From Cytobacillus oceanisediminis (lineage in GTDB: Bacteria > Bacillota > Bacilli > Bacillales > Cytobacillaceae): DNA of 64,000 nucleotides. Under the pieces are notes generated by a model. It did no database searches, was not told the origin of the DNA, and saw only the letters and a program-made list of their open reading frames with translations. This document shows, in pieces, positions 1 to 8,097 of this stretch; positions within the stretch are counted from its first letter, which is position 1, and each line of letters begins with the position of its first letter. Both the position numbers and the translations under genes were made by a program. The stretch is from NCBI RefSeq assembly GCF_004366035.1, contig NZ_SOEE01000010.1, positions 62,001 to 126,000 on the forward strand, read 5' to 3'.

Positions 1-210
1 GATTATTCCGGAAATCCTTTACAGCGGAATCAAGCTCCATCTGGCTCCATCACAATAGCCTCGGAGATACTATGTGAAGACGATGATTTTCCAAAAGGTT
101 TTTATCTTAGACGAATTAATGGCGTGTTGTGGCTGCGGGGATACATTGCAGATTATCTGCACGTTTGGAATCCTAATGATCATTTTATCTTTTGTCAAAC
201 TGATATCTAA
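1..210 (+). CDS. 3' end of an unrecognised gene (partial)
   Basis: Frame 1 is open from the first base to a TAA at 208-210, giving 69 residues with no start inside the window. The translation looks like real protein (acidic stretch CEDDDFPKG, then an aromatic-rich RINGVLWLRGYIADYLHVW and a final FIFCQTDI) and not like a random frame. I do not recognise the family. A degenerate hairpin repeat follows within 60 bases. The overlapping 74-271 frame is judged a shadow. Coding status is inferred from composition only. Confidence 0.5.
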   Translation, partial: DYSGNPLQRNQAPSGSITIASEILCEDDDFPKGFYLRRINGVLWLRGYIADYLHVWNPNDHFIFCQTDI

Positions 211-254
211 GAGGGATCTTTTTTGGATTAACGGGCAGTATACCTTGGTGCTTT

Positions 255-292
255 TGTTCAAGATCAGCTGATATTCAGGCAGCTTTTACTTG
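255..292 (+). repeat. Dispersed CAGCTG...CAGCTTTT hairpin element, copy 1
   Basis: The sequence AGATCAGCTGATATTCAGGC then AGCTTTT resembles four other copies in this window (about 3661, 4228, 20756 and 36155). The arms AGCTG and CAGCT can pair and a T-rich tract follows, so the element may act as a weak terminator for the partial gene at the window start. Confidence 0.45.
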
Positions 293-344
293 GATTATTC
301 AATAAGAATGCCGCCTTTTCCTTATTCAACGGGTGCTAATGATT

Positions 345-371
345 AAAAAAGGGGATCGCTGCAGCGATCCC
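345..371 (-). terminator. Rho-independent terminator of the amidase gene
   Basis: A perfect 8-bp stem GGGATCGC/GCGATCCC with loop TGCA lies at 352-371. Read on the minus strand it is followed by CCTTTTTT, so it fits as the terminator of the minus-strand amidase about 200 bases upstream. On the plus strand the T tract is poor. Confidence 0.7.
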
Positions 372-572
372 TATTCTTATATTAAGGAAATAAAGCGATT
401 CTTCTTAATTAAAGATAGACTCCAATTTGGAATAAGAAATAGAAATGAAGTAAGAATCCTTTAGTACTTTGCTCAGATCCTTTTTACAAAAATGATGTAC
501 TTTCTTTAGGAAAACTTGTTTTTTTTCAAGATTTGCAGGGCTAGCGGGACTGATCTCTTTTCTAGGAAGTTC

Positions 573-2129
573 TTATTGCAGTTCAGGCGCTTTTCGATGG
601 TTAGTTCCTTCTTGATAAGCATAGGCTAGTTTAATCAATGTGGGCTCGTCGAATTCTTTTCCTAGCAGCTCGAGCCCGACTGGAAGGCCGTTGTCACTGA
701 AGCCGGCAGGAACCGAGATTGCAGGGAATCCTGAATAAGGACTTAAGCGATTAGCGTTCCCAGCACCTTGACTTTTGCCCACCTGTGCGGGTAAAGCACT
801 CGAAGTTGGATAGAGTAGTGCATCAAGGTCATGTTCATTAAACGTTACCATTAAGCTTTCCCTTGCCATTTTAGGACGATTGGTAATAATGTCTTGGTAT
901 TCCTCATCATTTTCTAATGATTCTCTTTCATTACGTGATTTTAATCCACTTTCCAAACTTGGATGGAATTTCCCGCTTTCAATAATATCTGATAACGTTC
1001 TTACAGGTGCATCCGGCCCAAGGCTAGCCAAATAATCATTTAATTGAAATTTAAATTCGTATCCGCTTAAGCTTGGATAAGAAAGAATTGGACTTAGATT
1101 GGGAACGGTTACTTCGAACACTTCTGCTCCAAGCGCTTCCATGTCCGCAATCACTCGATCCATCACTTTATTGACACTAGGATCATTCCCAAACAGGTCG
1201 CGAATGACGCCTATCCGAGATTTCTTTAATCCGTTTTTCTTAAGATAATGAGTATAGGTTTTTGGGACTGCTCCGATACTGGCTTCAGTAACTGGATCTG
1301 CCGGGTCATAGCCAGCTATTGCATCGAGCACGATAGCCACATCTTCAACCGTACGACCCATCGGTCCGCCGACATCCTGTGATAGTGCAAGTGGAATGAT
1401 TCCATCACGGCTGGCAAGTCCCATAGTAGGGCGAAGTCCAACCAGGTTATTAAAGGACGAAGGTATTCGGATGGACCCACCAGTGTCTGTCCCTAATCCG
1501 ACGGCGGCAAAGTTGGAAGCAACCGCTGCTGCCGTACCACCGCTTGAACCACCTGGGTATCTTGTTAAATCATATGGATTATAGGTTTGTCCACCAAGGG
1601 AACTAATTGTTTGGAATCCGAAAGCAAATTCATGCAGGTTCGCTTTCCCTATGATGATAGCACCTTGATCTCTTAATCTTTTTGTTTGATAGGCATCCTT
1701 TAGAGGGATGGAACCTTCAAGTGACAGGGATCCTGCAGTAGTTTGCATATCGTATGTATCATAGTTGTCTTTTAATATAACCGGAATTCCATGCAGGGGA
1801 CCGCGAACTTTTCCCGCTTCGCGCTCTTTATCTAGTTGTTCCGCTTCTACTAATACATTTTCGTCAACCGTAATGATGGAGTTAATGCTGTCATCGTACT
1901 CCTCAATTCGATTAAGGTAAAATTGAACCAATTCCTCAGAGGTTAACCGCCCCCCCTGCATCGCATGCTGCAATTCAAGTATCGTCGCTTCCTCAATCTC
2001 AACAGATAAAACTCTTTCAGCGGCGGGGCTCGCTAAATTAGAAACAGCCCCTGCTGGAACTGCGTACAGCCCCAAAGCCATTACTAGAGCAGTGAAGAAA
2101 ACTATAAATTTGTTATACCATTTTTCCAT
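573..2129 (-). CDS. Secreted amidase (amidase signature family)
   Basis: This 518-residue protein belongs to the amidase signature family, which hydrolyses C-N amide bonds. Residues 1-28 form a signal peptide (basic start, hydrophobic FIVFFTALVMALGLYAV, then AGA), so the enzyme is probably exported. The Lys-cisSer-Ser triad can be read: K120 in VILKDNYDT, S195 in GGSSGG, and S219 in TDTGGSIRIP, with the usual 24-residue spacing between the serines. The ATG follows AAAGGGG at a good distance. It is transcribed alone on the minus strand with its own terminator. The substrate cannot be told from sequence: secreted relatives are annotated vaguely, and the GatA-like active site does not imply a role in tRNA amidation because the export signal excludes it. 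Confidence 0.88.
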   Translation of the reverse strand: MEKWYNKFIVFFTALVMALGLYAVPAGAVSNLASPAAERVLSVEIEEATILELQHAMQGGRLTSEELVQFYLNRIEEYDDSINSIITVDENVLVEAEQLDKEREAGKVRGPLHGIPVILKDNYDTYDMQTTAGSLSLEGSIPLKDAYQTKRLRDQGAIIIGKANLHEFAFGFQTISSLGGQTYNPYDLTRYPGGSSGGTAAAVASNFAAVGLGTDTGGSIRIPSSFNNLVGLRPTMGLASRDGIIPLALSQDVGGPMGRTVEDVAIVLDAIAGYDPADPVTEASIGAVPKTYTHYLKKNGLKKSRIGVIRDLFGNDPSVNKVMDRVIADMEALGAEVFEVTVPNLSPILSYPSLSGYEFKFQLNDYLASLGPDAPVRTLSDIIESGKFHPSLESGLKSRNERESLENDEEYQDIITNRPKMARESLMVTFNEHDLDALLYPTSSALPAQVGKSQGAGNANRLSPYSGFPAISVPAGFSDNGLPVGLELLGKEFDEPTLIKLAYAYQEGTNHRKAPELQ

Positions 2130-2575
2130 TTAGAACCCCTTTCGTTTTTCGGAATAATTAGAATATACCAATCTATTTTTATACTGTATATAAGAGGAAG
2201 GTCATGAAAGAAAAGGTTATATAGGAAGTATTAACCAATTATAAGGATTCATTTTATTCCACTTGAACAGGCAGTAAAAAGTACGGTGCCTGTAACCGCC
2301 TTTAGTTTAGGTCCTTAATGATACAAGTTGAAATAATAGGTAGAATGAGGGGATTCATCATTAAATTGACAAAATATTCACAGCTAGCGGATTGGATTCA
2401 ACAAAACGGTGATCAAGCAGAGCACGAGTGTGGAAGCCTTTTTTGAATTTACCTGGAGCAGAGGATATCTTCCCTTTTCGCTGAAATCCTTATTTAGCAA
2501 AAGGTTAGTTATAGAAGGTATTAATAAAGATTGAGCGAAATATATAAAAAAAATTGCTGATTAGGGAGGAGTAAA
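2130..2575. other. Gene-free stretch
   Basis: This 446-base AT-rich stretch lies between the divergent amidase and MBL hydrolase genes and should hold both promoters. I found no convincing gene. A short coding-like piece near 2360-2450 (reading about TKYSQLADWIQQNGDQ) has no start and is soon broken. Confidence 0.4.
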
Positions 2576-3274
2576 ATGAAAACATGTTTGGAGGCAGTGG
2601 CTAAAAATCTATATGCTTTTTTAGTATGGGATGAATCTTGGAACTCTTATAATGACTGCTATTTGTTGCTCGAGAACAATAATGTTATTCTTATTGATTC
2701 AGGAAAGAAAGAACATTCACACTTGCTGTTTTCCGCACTAAAAAAGAAAGGAATTTCCAAAAACGATATAACTCATTTTATTGCCACACATGGTCACAAA
2801 GACCATATTGGATCAGTTCAATTTTTTGGTAATATTGAAGGCTATATACATAATCAGGATTTAGAGTTGATTCCAGGAAATGTTAGAAACAAATTAAATA
2901 TGAAACTTCCAGATAACGGTCCAACTGTAAGTAATTTAGAATGTGTTCTCCTTGGACACCATACTAAAGGTTCTGTTTTACTATATCAGCGTGTTAGCAA
3001 AGTATTATTTTGCGGAGATCATATCTGTTTTTTTGGAGAACAATTGAGCGGTAATGTTGTCGATACAGGTGTTGGGGAGAGGGAGAAATATAAACAGTTT
3101 GTTTCTGAATGGTCTCAAAACGAGGAAATGAGAGAACAGCACAATTTTAGTTTATTTATCGAAGGGTTAAAAAAAATTTCCAAATATGATGTTGAGTATT
3201 TATGTACGGGGCACGGAGTAGTTTTAAAAGGTAAAGTAAATGAATTTATTTCTGATTTGCTTGAGTTTGAATAG
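2576..3274 (+). CDS. MBL-fold metallo-hydrolase
   Basis: This 232-residue protein has the metallo-beta-lactamase fold signature. H72-x-H74-x-D76-H77 sits in ATHGHKDHIG, and further metal-ligand candidates lie in LLGHHTKGS (about 124), FCGDHI (about 148) and the C-terminal CTGHGVV. It probably binds two metal ions and hydrolyses an ester, thioester or lactone; the substrate is unknown. There is no signal peptide, so it should be cytoplasmic. The ATG is preceded by GGGAGGAG at ideal spacing. A perfect TTTTCTTATA/TATAAGAAAA-type palindrome lies just after the stop but lacks a T tract. The gene stands in an accessory region with no informative partner. Confidence 0.85.
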   Translation: MKTCLEAVAKNLYAFLVWDESWNSYNDCYLLLENNNVILIDSGKKEHSHLLFSALKKKGISKNDITHFIATHGHKDHIGSVQFFGNIEGYIHNQDLELIPGNVRNKLNMKLPDNGPTVSNLECVLLGHHTKGSVLLYQRVSKVLFCGDHICFFGEQLSGNVVDTGVGEREKYKQFVSEWSQNEEMREQHNFSLFIEGLKKISKYDVEYLCTGHGVVLKGKVNEFISDLLEFE

Positions 3275-3393
3275 CCTTTTCTTATATAAGAAAACGGGTC
3301 AGGTTTATGGTATGGAGAAACTTTTTCCTTTTGAATTCGTATGTAAAGTTAATTATTCGCAGGATATTCTAATTATAATAAGGGAGCTTCAAA

Positions 3394-3603
3394 ATGCCAG
3401 TCATTTTAATCAGTATATTTTCAGCTATAATTATTTTTATTACTGTTTTTTCCTTGATTAAAGTCATAAGTATCGCTTATAAAAGAGAAGAAATTTCAGT
3501 TCTTAAATATAGAGTTTTAGCAGCATCTTTTATAGTAATAGGAATATTAATTGCTTTAGTTTTGCCCTTTGGCTATCAAAGAATATTCGATATAATCCTT
3601 TAA
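3394..3603 (+). CDS. Small two-helix membrane protein
   Basis: This 69-residue ORF starts at an ATG preceded by AAGGGAGC. It encodes two hydrophobic segments, about residues 3-25 (ILISIFSAIIIFITVFSLI) and 42-62 (VLAASFIVIGILIALVLPFG), separated by a short basic loop KREEISVLKYR. That layout is typical of small integral membrane proteins of bacilli. I do not recognise a family and assign no function. The good ribosome binding site and membrane periodicity are the reasons to keep it. Confidence 0.5.
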   Translation: MPVILISIFSAIIIFITVFSLIKVISIAYKREEISVLKYRVLAASFIVIGILIALVLPFGYQRIFDIIL

Positions 3604-3660
3604 TCTGCTATATAGGTAATGATTGAATTTAATTTGTAAATAAATGTAATTATTTTCTGA

Positions 3661-3715
3661 TCAAGATCAGCTGCTAAATTAGTAGCTTTTCTTAAACTAA
3701 AAGGTAGGGTTACTT
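3661..3715 (+). repeat. Dispersed hairpin element, copy 2
   Basis: AAGATCAGCTGCTAAATTAG followed by TAGCTTTTC and an A/G-rich tail resembles copies at about 255, 4228, 20756 and 36155. The stem AGCTGCTAA/TTAGTAGCT can form directly before a TTTT run, so it may end the transcript of the small membrane protein. Confidence 0.45.
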
Positions 3716-3738
3716 GAAGAAGATTGAGGTGGCTTATA

Positions 3739-4218
3739 ATGAAAACTTGCACAGTTGAGGATTTACCGAATAATAAAATAATAGAATTTTTTAAGTTGCA
3801 TTGGGGAAGCCCTGAAATGGTTACTTCCAGTGGAATTTATGATTGTAGTTCATTAGATGGCATTACGGTTGTAAGTGAAGAGGAGATAATTATTGGCTTA
3901 ATTACTTACATAATTAAAGATAAGGAATGCGAAGTTATATCATTAGATAGTATGGAAGAAGGTAAGGGGATAGGTACTTTGTTAGTTCAAGAAGTAGAAA
4001 ATCTTGCTATTAAGAAAAATTGTAAAATCCTTAAGCTTATAACAACAAACGATAATTTATTAGCTTTAAAATTTTATCAGAAACGAGGATTTATCCTGTC
4101 CAAAATTATTAATAATGCGGTTGAGAAAGCGAGAAAGTTAAAACCCGAGATACCCTTAATTGGGAATGATGGTATTCCAATCAGAGATGAAATTGAACTG
4201 GTAAAGGTATTGAACTAA
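3739..4218 (+). CDS. GNAT family N-acetyltransferase
   Basis: This 159-residue protein shows the GNAT acetyl-CoA binding motif A in LDSMEEGKGIGTLLVQEVENLA, followed by the usual LKFYQKRGF strand-helix near residues 115-125. It should transfer an acetyl group from acetyl-CoA to an amine; the acceptor is unknown. The start chosen is the ATG at 3739 because GAGGTGG lies eight bases upstream. A TTG at 3724 in the same frame would overlap that site. The gene sits between two copies of the dispersed hairpin element and appears monocistronic. Confidence 0.8.
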   Translation: MKTCTVEDLPNNKIIEFFKLHWGSPEMVTSSGIYDCSSLDGITVVSEEEIIIGLITYIIKDKECEVISLDSMEEGKGIGTLLVQEVENLAIKKNCKILKLITTNDNLLALKFYQKRGFILSKIINNAVEKARKLKPEIPLIGNDGIPIRDEIELVKVLN

Positions 4219-4227
4219 TGGGTTATA

Positions 4228-4290
4228 TTCAAAATCAGCTGTAAATCAGGAAGCTTTTTTCTTTTTAACTAAAGGGGGAGGTTTGTTGTA
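4228..4290 (+). repeat. Dispersed hairpin element, copy 3 (long form)
   Basis: AAATCAGCTGTAAATCAGG then AAGCTTTTTTC, followed by an AACTAAAGGGGGAGGTTTG tail ending at a TTGTTGTA. The tail is shared with copy 5 near 36155, which shows that the conserved unit extends beyond the hairpin. It lies ten bases after the GNAT gene and may terminate it. Confidence 0.45.
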
Positions 4291-4680
4291 CAAAGAAATG
4301 GACAAAAATCGATTCAATTGAAACCTTATTTTTACTATTGTTTATCAAACGTTCCAATCCATCCTCTATATTTGGAAGAGAAGCAGGCAAATAGGGTTTC
4401 GCCGATAATGTTCAGTTCTATATTACCAACATTTCCTAGGTGGATTAATATTCGTTCTGTTAATACATTTTCAGCAACAGCATATGGCCGGAGGGGGAGA
4501 ATTAAGACCCATACCGACCAATGCTCTCGCCATTAAACTAATCAAACGTACATACTTTGCTTATCATAAGTTGTTAGCAACGCAGATAAATATGCTGAGC
4601 AGAAATTTGCATTGTATACATAACACCCGTTATGGGATTTGTCACCGGAATCTATTAGAAGTTCAATTACCTTTGGCCAA
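4291..4680. other. Gene-free stretch, possible decayed DNA
   Basis: About 390 bases follow the repeat and precede the SDR stop codon. Short open frames exist on both strands, but none has a ribosome binding site or a recognisable motif. A minus-strand stretch reading roughly PYAVAENVLTERILIHLGN (about 4480-4330) looks weakly coding and may be a remnant. A TTCAATTGAA palindrome occurs at 4313-4322. Confidence 0.35.
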
Positions 4681-5445
4681 TTAGAGTAGCTGTCCACCTG
4701 ATGCCTCGAGACGAGTTGCATTTACCCAGCCCATCTCATCCGTGCACAAGGACGCAACAACCCCTCCGATATCGTCTGCTTCACCGACCCTCCCTAATGC
4801 TGTATTTGTGGCCACAAATTCATTCATTTGAGAATCGTCCCTTACTTTACCACCTCCGAAATCAGTGGCGATAGCTCCTGGGGCGACTACATTGACACGA
4901 ATACCTCTTGATCCCCATTCTTTGGCCATGTATTTTGTCAAGATTTCAATCGCACCTTTCATTGCAGAATAGGCTCCGAAGCCCTCAATTACAAATCGAG
5001 TCAAACCAGTTGAAATATTAATGATCCTTCCATTGTCAGCAATTCTTGAAATCAGCTTTTGAGTTAGGAAAAAAACACCTTTGAACTGTACGTTCATTAA
5101 TCTGTCGAATTGCTCCTCAGTAGTTTCGTCTATTGAAGCGTGTATTCCGAATCCAGCATTATTGACCAAAATGTCGAAATGTTCCCGATTCCAGTTTTCT
5201 TTAAGTATGTCTGACAGTCGAGAGGAAAAATCTTCAAACGAAGATATAACACCTGTATCCAGCTGCAACGCCACTGCTTTTTGGCCGTTATCTATAATTT
5301 CATTAACGACCGCTTCCGCTTCTTCCTTCCGGCTATGGTACGTAACGATAACATCAATTCCTTTTCTGGACAACGCGATGGCAGAATTTCGTCCTAATCC
5401 GCGGCTTCCTCCTGTTATAAGTGCAATTTTTTGAGTTGAATCCAT
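4681..5445 (-). CDS. SDR family oxidoreductase (MerR-regulated)
   Basis: This 254-residue protein is a classical short-chain dehydrogenase/reductase. It shows the nucleotide motif TGGSRGLG (11-18), NNAG (95-98), a catalytic serine near 145 (INIST) and Y159-x-x-x-K163 in AYSAMKGA. It should reduce or oxidise an alcohol, aldehyde or ketone with NAD(P)(H). The ATG is preceded by AGGAGG at nine bases. It is divergent from a MerR regulator, and its promoter has the 19-bp spacer typical of MerR activation, so it is probably induced by the MerR ligand, perhaps an electrophile or aldehyde. The substrate is not determinable. Confidence 0.9.
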   Translation of the reverse strand: MDSTQKIALITGGSRGLGRNSAIALSRKGIDVIVTYHSRKEEAEAVVNEIIDNGQKAVALQLDTGVISSFEDFSSRLSDILKENWNREHFDILVNNAGFGIHASIDETTEEQFDRLMNVQFKGVFFLTQKLISRIADNGRIINISTGLTRFVIEGFGAYSAMKGAIEILTKYMAKEWGSRGIRVNVVAPGAIATDFGGGKVRDDSQMNEFVATNTALGRVGEADDIGGVVASLCTDEMGWVNATRLEASGGQLL

Positions 5446-5509
5446 GATTTTTGTCCTCCTTTTTTATTTAAGAACAACCACTTGCAATTTTTATTTGTGG
5501 TCAATAATG

Positions 5510-5540
5510 AGCATATACCCTCGTGTTAACTCAAGGTCAA
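5510..5540 (-). promoter_or_regulatory. MerR-type promoter and operator of the SDR gene
   Basis: On the minus strand TTGACC (5540-5535) and TATGCT (5515-5510) are separated by 19 bp, the long spacer that MerR proteins correct by DNA distortion. A dyad CCTCGTGTTAACTCAAGG (5519-5536) fills the spacer, symmetric at 14 of 18 positions. Confidence 0.75.
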
Positions 5541-5605
5541 GGGGAAAGAAAAAAATACTGATTGTATTCAAAATTTTTTCTCCTCTGTTTATAAAAATCA
5601 ACTAC

Positions 5606-5634
5606 TTGATAAGTCTTAATTAGTGGACCATAAT
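5606..5634 (+). promoter_or_regulatory. Sigma-A promoter of the merR-type gene
   Basis: TTGATA (5606-5611) and CATAAT (5629-5634) are separated by 17 bp. The predicted start near 5641 gives a leader of about 45 bases before the MerR ATG. The second operator copy lies just downstream of it. Confidence 0.65.
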
Positions 5635-5644
5635 GAGGATGAAA

Positions 5645-5662
5645 TCTCGAGTTAACTCCAGA
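5645..5662. promoter_or_regulatory. Second MerR operator copy (likely autoregulatory)
   Basis: TCTCGAGTTAACTCCAGA is symmetric at 16 of 18 positions and shares the GTTAACTC core with the operator inside the SDR promoter. It covers about +5 to +22 of the merR transcript, where binding would block transcription. Confidence 0.6.
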
Positions 5663-5686
5663 TCGAGAGGAAAGGTGAGAAGAAGA

Positions 5687-6079
5687 ATGAAATATTCCAT
5701 TAATGAGGTCTCGAAGAAATTTGGCCTGTCCATACACACTTTGCGTTACTATGATAAAGAGGGGCTAATGCCTTTCCTTGAGAGGGATAGAACTGGCAAC
5801 CGTGTTTTCAGTGAAACGGATCTCAACTGGATTTCCATGATCTGCTGTCTGAAAAATACTGGAATGCCCATCAAAGAAATCAAACAGTACGCCGATTGGT
5901 GCACACAGGGGATGCAAACGATTAACGAAAGGAAAGTGATGCTCACCAATCACCGCAAGAAAGTCTTAATGCAACTTGAAGATTTGAAAAAAGACCTTAA
6001 TCTTATTGATTCAAAGATAGAGGTCTATGATAACCCAGAGCTGGCACAAAAGATGTACGGTGGTCTTGAAAAGCAATAG
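5687..6079 (+). CDS. MerR family transcriptional regulator
   Basis: This 130-residue protein starts with the MerR winged helix-turn-helix: KYSINEVSKKFGLSIHTLRYYDKEGLMPF, followed by R-x-G-x-R-x-F (RTGNRVF). A long coiled dimerisation helix runs from about 75 to 118. It lacks the cysteine pair of metal sensors, so it fits the group sensing aldehydes or other organic electrophiles. The start at 5687 is chosen because GAGGAAAGGTGAG lies directly upstream; the longer frame from 5633 would begin inside the promoter. It probably activates the divergent SDR gene and represses itself. Confidence 0.88.
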   Translation: MKYSINEVSKKFGLSIHTLRYYDKEGLMPFLERDRTGNRVFSETDLNWISMICCLKNTGMPIKEIKQYADWCTQGMQTINERKVMLTNHRKKVLMQLEDLKKDLNLIDSKIEVYDNPELAQKMYGGLEKQ

Positions 6080-6174
6080 GGAAAAGCAACTGGTTAATTG
6101 GCGATTCTTATAGAACCTCTTTTTAATGTTTTCAGACCTAACATTATTCCTTATTAAAAAACAAAATTATTGGG

Positions 6175-6203
6175 TTGACGAAAAAATTTTTTAAATGTAT
6201 CAT
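6175..6203 (+). promoter_or_regulatory. Sigma-A promoter of the thioredoxin gene
   Basis: TTGACG (6175-6180) and TATCAT (6198-6203) are separated by 17 bp of A and T tracts. A palindromic operator candidate starts six bases after the -10 box. Confidence 0.7.
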
Positions 6204-6208
6204 TCAAT

Positions 6209-6222
6209 TAATCAATTGATTA
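6209..6222. promoter_or_regulatory. TAATCAATTGATTA palindrome (candidate ArsR-rhodanese operator)
   Basis: This is a perfect 14-bp palindrome just downstream of the -10 box, where a bound repressor would block transcription. Closely related sites lie at 8098, 9463 and 11975. Assignment to the ArsR-rhodanese regulator is inferred from the site preceding that regulator's own gene. Confidence 0.6.
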
Positions 6223-6263
6223 TTAAATCCTTATTAATTATCATAAAAAAGGAGGTTAATTCT

Positions 6264-6584
6264 ATGGGAGCAATAGCACTGACAAAAGAGTCATTTCAAA
6301 ACCACGTTCAATCTGGCCTAACATTGGTTGATTTCTGGGCTCCTTGGTGCGCGCCTTGTAAAGTTCAACTTCCAATCGTAGAAGAGTTAAGCGATGAAAT
6401 GAAAGGACAAGCGACAATTGCCAAAGTCAATGTGGATGATGAACCTGAATTAGCTTCACAATTTGGAATCAGTAGTATCCCTGCATTGATTCTTTTTAAA
6501 GATGGCAAGGTGGCAGACACAATGAGGGGTTTAAACCAAAAGCATGAATTAAAAGATAAAATCTTAGAATTAAATAGTAATTAA
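6264..6584 (+). CDS. Thioredoxin
   Basis: This 106-residue thioredoxin carries C29-A-P-C32 in FWAPWCAPCK and the cis-proline loop SSIPALILF, followed by the C-terminal helix. The active site is WCAPC, not the common WCGPC, so its redox potential may differ from housekeeping TrxA. It should reduce disulfides or protein persulfides in the cytoplasm. The start at 6264 follows AAAAAAGGAGG, while the longer frame from 6195 begins at the promoter. It has its own promoter, a palindromic operator shared with the ArsR-rhodanese gene and a strong terminator, so it looks like an inducible accessory thioredoxin. Confidence 0.9.
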   Translation: MGAIALTKESFQNHVQSGLTLVDFWAPWCAPCKVQLPIVEELSDEMKGQATIAKVNVDDEPELASQFGISSIPALILFKDGKVADTMRGLNQKHELKDKILELNSN

Positions 6585-6588
6585 AGAG

Positions 6589-6629
6589 AAAATCGGCAAA
6601 TACCCCTAATGGTAATTGCCGATTTTTTC
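6589..6629 (+). terminator. Terminator after thioredoxin
   Basis: AATCGGCAA (6591-6599) pairs perfectly with TTGCCGATT (6616-6624) and runs into TTTTTT. Confidence 0.85.
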
Positions 6630-6785
6630 GGTAAACTAAATAAGTTAAGTTGAGAAACATATTATTATAGAAATGAGAGACCATTGATAGTAAAAGGCGA
6701 AAGGCCTGACGGACATTTAACGTTTGAAGATACTGGTTTCAGCTAATGTAGACATGTGTGAGATTATAATAAAAAGGGGGATATT

Positions 6786-7982
6786 ATGATTCCAGGTTCT
6801 TGGAGAGCATTAATATGGATTGGATTATCAGAATTATGTGCATTAAGCTTATGGTTTAGTGCATCTGTTATTGCGCCAGAACTAATTAATATTTGGAACC
6901 TTAGTTCAAACTCGGAGGGTTGGCTGTCTGCTTCTGTTCCAATTGGTTTTGTCATTGGATCTTTATTTATTTCATATTTTGGGATTGCAGATCGTTATAA
7001 TTCTCGGAAGGTTTTTGCAGCTTCAGCGTTTCTAGGAGCAATTTTGAATAGCTTGCTTATACTAGCCGATCAAGCCTTTTTAGGTATCCTGCTTAGGATT
7101 TTTACGGGAATAACTCTCGCAGGGGTGTACCCAATCGCTGTAAAAATTTTATCACAATGGTTTCCGATAAAACGAGGGCTGGCTATCGGAATCTTAATCG
7201 CCGCATTAACCATAGGGTCATCTTTACCCCACTTTTTAGTGATGTTTTTTTCTGAGTTTAATTGGAAGATAGTGATTATTTTTAGTTCATTTCTAGCTTT
7301 AATAGCAGCAATGATTGTCCAATGGCTCTTAGAAGATGCCCCAGAAACATCGAAAAACTTGACGCCTTTTTCTTTTAAATTAATTAAAAAAGTAATTACG
7401 AATAAACCAGTAATGCTTGCTAACTTCGGCTATTTTGGCCATATGTGGGAATTGTATGCAATGTGGACTTGGCTTCCTGCTTTTTTGACCGCTAGCTTTA
7501 CAAGTTATTCATCAGAAATTCCCATTAAGTTCATTGCATTTTCTTCGTTTATTTCAATAGGAATTGCAGGGGCAATTGGTTGTGTAGTAGGCGGGATAAT
7601 CTCGGATAAAATCGGAAGATCTAATCTTACCATTATCTCTATGTTTATAAGCGCTATATGTTCCGTTTTTATTGGGTTTACATTTGGTCAATCTATTTGG
7701 TTAACTTTAATACTTTCTATAATTTGGGGGATGTCTGTCATATCAGATTCTGCCCAATTTTCTGCAGCAGTTTCAGAAGTTGCGGAAATTGAATATGTCG
7801 GGACAGCTCTTACTTTTCAAATGTGCATTGGGTTTCTGATAACCATATTTTCTATAAACTTAATCCCTATTATTCAGAGCTTTGTTGGTTGGGGATGGGT
7901 CTTTTCCTTATTAGCGATTGGACCTATTTTAGGTATAGTGTCTATGGTCAAATATAAGAATTTCGAATTAGATAAGGCATAA
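6786..7982 (+). CDS. MFS transporter
   Basis: This 398-residue protein has about 12 hydrophobic segments in two halves separated by a loop near residues 180-200, the major facilitator layout. A loop between the second and third segments carries the family-like basic motif IADRYNSRKV. In the second half GGIISDKIGRS is the corresponding motif. It should exchange or export a small molecule across the cytoplasmic membrane, with the cation/cyanate or sugar-phosphate-type MFS groups as the nearest guess. The ATG follows AAAAAGGGGG. It has a strong terminator and no shared operator, so it is probably monocistronic. The substrate is unknown. Confidence 0.85.
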   Translation: MIPGSWRALIWIGLSELCALSLWFSASVIAPELINIWNLSSNSEGWLSASVPIGFVIGSLFISYFGIADRYNSRKVFAASAFLGAILNSLLILADQAFLGILLRIFTGITLAGVYPIAVKILSQWFPIKRGLAIGILIAALTIGSSLPHFLVMFFSEFNWKIVIIFSSFLALIAAMIVQWLLEDAPETSKNLTPFSFKLIKKVITNKPVMLANFGYFGHMWELYAMWTWLPAFLTASFTSYSSEIPIKFIAFSSFISIGIAGAIGCVVGGIISDKIGRSNLTIISMFISAICSVFIGFTFGQSIWLTLILSIIWGMSVISDSAQFSAAVSEVAEIEYVGTALTFQMCIGFLITIFSINLIPIIQSFVGWGWVFSLLAIGPILGIVSMVKYKNFELDKA

Positions 7983-7986
7983 ATTA

Positions 7987-8022
7987 TAAAAAACAGGGTT
8001 GCTTCAGCAATCCTGTTTTTTT
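7987..8022 (+). terminator. Terminator after the MFS gene
   Basis: AAACAGG-GTTGC-TTCA-GCAAT-CCTGTTT forms a near-perfect stem followed by TTTTTT. Confidence 0.85.
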
Positions 8023-8063
8023 TGGTGCGAAGTTGAGGCTTCAAAAGAAATCAAATTTATTAC

Positions 8064-8092
8064 TTGACGTAAATCATTATCAGATTTAAAAT
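8064..8092 (+). promoter_or_regulatory. Sigma-A promoter of the second SDR gene
   Basis: TTGACG (8064-8069) and TAAAAT (8087-8092) are separated by 17 bp. The layout matches the thioredoxin promoter, with a TCAATTGA site beginning just after the -10 box. Confidence 0.7.
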
Positions 8093-8097
8093 ACAAC

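Noticed and set aside
74-271. 65-residue plus-strand ORF
   Set aside because: Overlaps the better supported frame 1 gene end, has no ribosome binding site and no family pattern.
3277-3294. 18-bp palindrome after the MBL gene as a terminator
   Set aside because: AT-only arms apart from one C-G pair and no following T tract.
3240-3461. 73-residue ORF after the MBL hydrolase
   Set aside because: Starts inside the MBL gene, lacks a ribosome site and overlaps the small membrane protein, which has one.
4313-4322. TTCAATTGAA as a fifth ArsR-rhodanese site
   Set aside because: No promoter or gene follows it; a ten-base AT-rich palindrome is expected by chance.
4318-4684. Two overlapping ORFs of 66-72 residues
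   Set aside because: No ribosome sites, no recognisable motifs; treated as gene-free DNA.
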